A stretch of 13,512 bases of DNA, taken from Methanosarcinales archaeon ex4572_44. GTDB lineage: Archaea > Halobacteriota > Methanosarcinia > Methanosarcinales > EX4572-44. The notes under the pieces are model-generated. The model was not told the origin of the DNA. It did not search any database and worked only from the letters and a program-made list of their open reading frames with translations. The stretch is taken from NCBI GenBank assembly GCA_002254825.2, contig NJEL02000013.1:1-13512 (forward strand). Reading direction: 5' to 3'. Positions 12,356 to 13,512 of the stretch are shown one piece after another (the stretch's first letter is position 1; every line of letters begins with the position of its first letter). The position numbers and the translations under genes are program-made.

Positions 12356-13453
12356 TTAGTATTCTGGCTCCATTCCTTTGAGTAGGTCGCTTGCTTCTTC
12401 TTTTTGGCTTGCTGTTTTTTCTTTTTGTTCTTTTTCTTTGTTGATGGCGTCGATTGCTGCGCGGTAGAATTTGTCGAGTTCTTCTGATGTTGAGAGTGAT
12501 AGGACGGTTAGGACTTGGGGTTGTTCTTTGTTTCGTATGAGTACGCCTTTGAAGACGTGTCCCACTTCGCTTGAGAGTGTTTCAACTTCGTCTGTGATTT
12601 CGTTTATGTCAAGGTATTTTTTGTCGCCTTGTATGATTATCATTGCTCGCACTGCTTCTTTGTAGGGTAGCATTGAGAATAAGAGTCCTCGTGGTGACAT
12701 GCTATGTTTGATCACATCTTTTATGCTCTGGTCTCTTTCTCCTTTTGCAAATCCGAAGGTTGCGAGTCTGGCTCCGCTTGCCATTAGGGTGTTGAAGTCT
12801 CCGAGGTCTGTTACCATCATCATCTCGCTGTCGAGTGCTCGCATGAGGAAGAGGAACCGTTCTGCAACCATGCGGTTTATGCCGTCGTATGCGGTTTTTA
12901 TGTCTTTTCCTGTTTGTTTCAGGAATTGGTTGTCGACGAGTATGATTCCGTTGACGCTTGTTTCTCTCATTTCTTGTAGGCAGAAGGCTGCATTTTGCAT
13001 GTACAGGGTGCCTTCTTCTCTGAATGGCAGGACGATGATTGCGTATATTGGGAAGCTGTATCTTTCTTTCAGTTCTTTTATCAGTGAGGGTGTGAATGAT
13101 GAGCCTGTTCCGCCGCTTGCTGATGTGATAACGAATGCCACGTCGAAGTTTCCACGTTCTTCGATTGTGCGTAGTAACATGTCTCTGTTTTCGGTAAAAC
13201 ATTGTTTGCCGATGTTTCTGTTTGCTCCGACGCCGTGGAGGTATGGTATGTGCACTCTGTCTTTTGCCCTGGTGTGTTTCATCTCTTTCAGATCGTTTAA
13301 TGCTGTGTTGATGGCTATGGTTTGTACATTGCTCGCATATTGTTGTTGTGAGTAGTATTTTGAGAATCTGCCGCCGCCGAGTGATAGATGGTTCACGGCG
13401 TCAAGGATCCTGTTTCCACATTGACCCACGCCGAGTAGTAGTATATTCAACAT
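12356..13453 (-). CDS. CetZ / FtsZ-like tubulin-superfamily GTPase
   Basis: The 365-residue protein is a tubulin/FtsZ superfamily GTPase. The nucleotide site shows GVGQCGNRI (8-16), an IAINTALNDL segment (47-56), and the tubulin signature SGGTGSS (113-119). The T7-like loop MVTDLGDFNTLM (213-224) keeps two acidic residues (D216, D219) where FtsZ has NxDxxD, so polymer-dependent GTP hydrolysis is plausible. The C-terminus after about 337 is a charged tail (KEKEQKEKTASQKEE) as a partner-binding linker. The spaced GQCGNR and the insert around YYSQQQYA point to the CetZ/FtsZ3 branch, which controls archaeal cell shape, rather than FtsZ1. The ATG at 13453 has AGAGGAT about nine bases upstream. Coding-strand codons are A/C-ended, opposite to L15e. 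It is a single gene, convergent with mptN. Confidence 0.85.
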   Translation of the reverse strand: MLNILLLGVGQCGNRILDAVNHLSLGGGRFSKYYSQQQYASNVQTIAINTALNDLKEMKHTRAKDRVHIPYLHGVGANRNIGKQCFTENRDMLLRTIEERGNFDVAFVITSASGGTGSSFTPSLIKELKERYSFPIYAIIVLPFREEGTLYMQNAAFCLQEMRETSVNGIILVDNQFLKQTGKDIKTAYDGINRMVAERFLFLMRALDSEMMMVTDLGDFNTLMASGARLATFGFAKGERDQSIKDVIKHSMSPRGLLFSMLPYKEAVRAMIIIQGDKKYLDINEITDEVETLSSEVGHVFKGVLIRNKEQPQVLTVLSLSTSEELDKFYRAAIDAINKEKEQKEKTASQKEEASDLLKGMEPEY

Positions 13454-13512
13454 CGCTTTTAATCCTCTTAGAATGAATATTCTCTATGCCGTTTAATCAC
13501 GAGTATCAGTAT

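Overview
The window reads as a piece of chromosome from a euryarchaeon that carries the C1 coenzymes of methanogens and their relatives (Methanosarcinales, ANME, Syntrophoarchaeum or Archaeoglobi-like). The reasons are archaeal-only information-processing genes (ribosomal protein L15e, RNase P proteins Rpp30 and Pop5, a KEOPS Kae1 sequence), genes for coenzyme F420 (cofC) and methanopterin (mptE, mptN), a CetZ/FtsZ-like GTPase, archaeal TATA boxes, and GGTGA-type ribosome binding sites. I cannot fix the genus from the sequence alone. No tRNA, rRNA, CRISPR array or insertion sequence was seen.

Layout. 1-95: the last 30 codons of an unidentified + strand gene. 314-3333, minus strand: kae1, a SAM methyltransferase and cofC form a tight run, followed by a CYTH/CyaB-like gene with its own TATA box. 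The kae1 copy is broken: an N-terminal fragment of 34 residues is joined, out of frame, to the C-terminal two thirds, and about 105 codons holding the metal-binding histidines are missing. 3643-4476, minus: a six-helix voltage-gated K+ channel ending in a zinc ribbon. 4803-6459, plus: a secreted coiled-coil/beta protein and a small lipoprotein. 6552-7136, minus: a HEAT-repeat protein with a cysteine-rich N-terminus. 7137-7544 is an unusually ornate promoter region in front of mptE.

8333-10422 is the conserved archaeal RNA-processing block: L15e, a COG1325 RNA-binding protein, Rpp30, Pop5. The proteasome/exosome genes that often follow it in other archaea are absent. Instead there is a 185-base gap with a candidate structured hairpin, then a 43-residue unknown protein, a DUF434 protein and mptN, with couplings that suggest one transcript. 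12356-13453, minus, is the CetZ-like gene, convergent with mptN.

Three genes feed C1 metabolism: MptE makes the pyrophosphorylated pterin, MptN adds glutamate to tetrahydromethanopterin, and CofC supplies the lactyl side chain donor for F420. The points most worth checking are the deleted kae1, the small ORF/DUF434/mptN unit, the hairpin after rnp2, the mptE promoter region and the secreted pair at 4803-6459.
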